NCBI RefSeq assembly: GCF_013387495.1
Contig: NZ_JABZEE010000047.1
Span: 1 to 64,000 of the forward strand
Direction of reading: 5' to 3'
Source of the DNA: Streptomyces sp. PKU-EA00015
GTDB lineage: Bacteria; Actinomycetota; Actinomycetes; Streptomycetales; Streptomycetaceae
Length of the DNA: 64,000 bases
The position numbers and the translations under genes are program-made. Under the pieces are notes generated by a model. That model was not told where the DNA came from. It ran no database searches and was given only the letters and a program-made list of their open reading frames with translations. This document shows positions 62,890 through 64,000 of the stretch, piece by piece. Position 1 is the first letter of the stretch. Every line of letters begins with the position of its first letter.

Positions 62890-64000
62890 ATGACGGCACC
62901 TGGACACATGGATTTCGATGGGCTGCTCGGCGACCAGCGGCGTGCGGCGCGATCCGAACTCGCCGAGGCCATGCGGACGCTGTCCGCCCAGCAGGAAACC
63001 GGCAGTGCCGCGACCGGGACCGCCCCGGCCGATGCCTTCTACGAGCCGCGGCTGTACAGCCAGCTGGTGCTCGGCGGCTTCCGCTCCATGACGGCCGACC
63101 AACTCGTCCTCGCGTCCTGCCCCGGCGACGGCGCGCCACGCGAGGTCCTGACGGACGACGAGGGTGTCGTCTACGTACCCGGCCTGGGACGTTGCACGAC
63201 ACCGCACCGCTCCGCCCGGCTCACCGTGCGCCACGACACGACCGCCCGCGCGCTGACGGAGGAAACCGGGGACGAGTCGTACGCCCTCGAGCCGGTCACC
63301 CGCGTGCCCGGCACGGCGATCGAGCTCGTCGACCGGCTGGACCCGATCCTCGACGCCTTCCTGGAACGCCACATCGACCGGTACGAGGACCTGGCCGTCA
63401 TCGCCGACGTCCAGGCGCACCTGCCGCACATCTCCCGTGCCCTCGACCTTGTCGCGGCCGTGAGCCCGGCCTACCACCGGGCGCTCACCGAATCCCTGCG
63501 CGCGATCTTTCTCTACGAGCACCCGACGGCCGAGTCCTTCGCCGCTCTGGGCATGCACGGAATGGTCTTCCTGAACGTTCCGCCGGCGGCCGGCACGGAC
63601 TATTTCGTCGAGGAACTCGTCCACCAGGGTGGGCACGTCCTGTTCAGCGAGGCGACGCTGAGCCGCGGGGACTTCTTCCGGGTGGACCCCGAGGCCCCGC
63701 TCTCCGGGGTGATCGGCCAGGACGATCCGCGCAACGTCTACGACGCGTTCCACGGCCTGTTCACCGAGCACATGGAGTACCAGATCGTCCTCGGCGTGCT
63801 CGACGAGGGTCTCGCCGACGCCCGGGAGCTGCCGTCCTTCGAGGAACACCTCGCGTCCGTGGGCCGCCGCCACCTGCGGGACCTGCGTCTGATCGGCCCG
63901 CACGCCGGCGAGATCTTCAGCGACCGGGGCGAGGAGGTCTTCACCGCCTTCCGGGAGACCTACGACCGTGCGGCACGTCTTCACCCCGGTCTGCTCACCG
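62890..64000 (+). CDS. HQxxH protein, possible HExxH-type peptide-modifying enzyme (partial)
   Basis: The first 370 codons are present; the 3' end is outside the window. GAGGGG precedes the ATG. The segment FVEELVHQGGHVLFSEATL (about residue 235) holds two His in HxxxH spacing, and DDPRNVYDAFHGLFTEHMEY follows some 40 residues later with another conserved-looking His. This layout resembles HExxH-motif proteins found beside RiPP precursors, some of which are alpha-ketoglutarate-dependent peptide hydroxylases; the usual Glu is Gln here. Otherwise I recognise nothing. Adjacent precursors support a peptide-modification role; a stand-alone metalloenzyme is possible. Confidence 0.6.
   Translation, partial: MTAPGHMDFDGLLGDQRRAARSELAEAMRTLSAQQETGSAATGTAPADAFYEPRLYSQLVLGGFRSMTADQLVLASCPGDGAPREVLTDDEGVVYVPGLGRCTTPHRSARLTVRHDTTARALTEETGDESYALEPVTRVPGTAIELVDRLDPILDAFLERHIDRYEDLAVIADVQAHLPHISRALDLVAAVSPAYHRALTESLRAIFLYEHPTAESFAALGMHGMVFLNVPPAAGTDYFVEELVHQGGHVLFSEATLSRGDFFRVDPEAPLSGVIGQDDPRNVYDAFHGLFTEHMEYQIVLGVLDEGLADARELPSFEEHLASVGRRHLRDLRLIGPHAGEIFSDRGEEVFTAFRETYDRAARLHPGLLT

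Overview
The window is high-GC, gene-dense actinomycete DNA. Codon use, GTG starts, ATGA/GTGA stop-start overlaps and the gene families present (matAB, ECF sigma/RskA pair, a Streptomyces-type extracellular contractile injection system, NAPAA-type synthetase) all point to a Streptomyces chromosome. No rRNA, tRNA, CRISPR array or insertion sequence was recognised. Assignments rest on reading motifs by eye; no database search was run.

Layout. (1) 1-4778, minus: a pseudokinase-SF1 helicase fusion overlapping the start of a second gene that leaves the window; this resembles a type I Mokosh anti-phage pair. (2) 5110-8219: matA-matB, an extracellular glycan synthase whose deacetylase domain has lost metal ligands, then a terminator and a broken flavohaemoglobin. 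(3) 9085-17431: a compact biosynthetic cluster with a carrier-membrane-condensation-like terminal protein, an adenylation-carrier protein, a SyrP-like iron oxygenase and SbnB/SbnA for 2,3-diaminopropionate. It probably makes a diaminopropionate (poly)amide. (4) 17465-21702: ECF sigma/anti-sigma pair, divergent Lrp regulator and MalY-type aminotransferase, and a TetR/DoxX deletion scar. (5) 21802-52426: a contractile injection system with sheath, two tube-type proteins, LysM hub, VgrG-like spike, PAAR tip, gp25, baseplate J, gpI, AAA+ ATPase and DUF4255 protein. It also has a DUF4157 protein plus a large effector with a deaminase-like C-terminus, and is surrounded by LuxR, MalT/BTAD, zinc-ribbon/discoidin and SpoIIE-phosphatase genes.

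(6) 53363-60618: a translationally coupled operon of dihydroorotate dehydrogenase, MFS transporter, IclR regulator, two degenerate phosphoribosyltransferase-fold proteins, an M20 carbamoylase, a PyrK-like subunit and a frameshifted dihydroorotase. The set fits orotate catabolism to aspartate better than pyrimidine biosynthesis. (7) 60688-64000: a TrmB/LuxR-type regulator, two pairs of tiny paralogous peptide genes too short for normal gene calling, an ordered set of palindromes, hairpins, and the start of an HQxxH protein resembling HExxH peptide-modifying enzymes. This last region looks like an undescribed RiPP-type locus and is the strongest novelty candidate, followed by the injection-system effector cassette and the diaminopropionate cluster.
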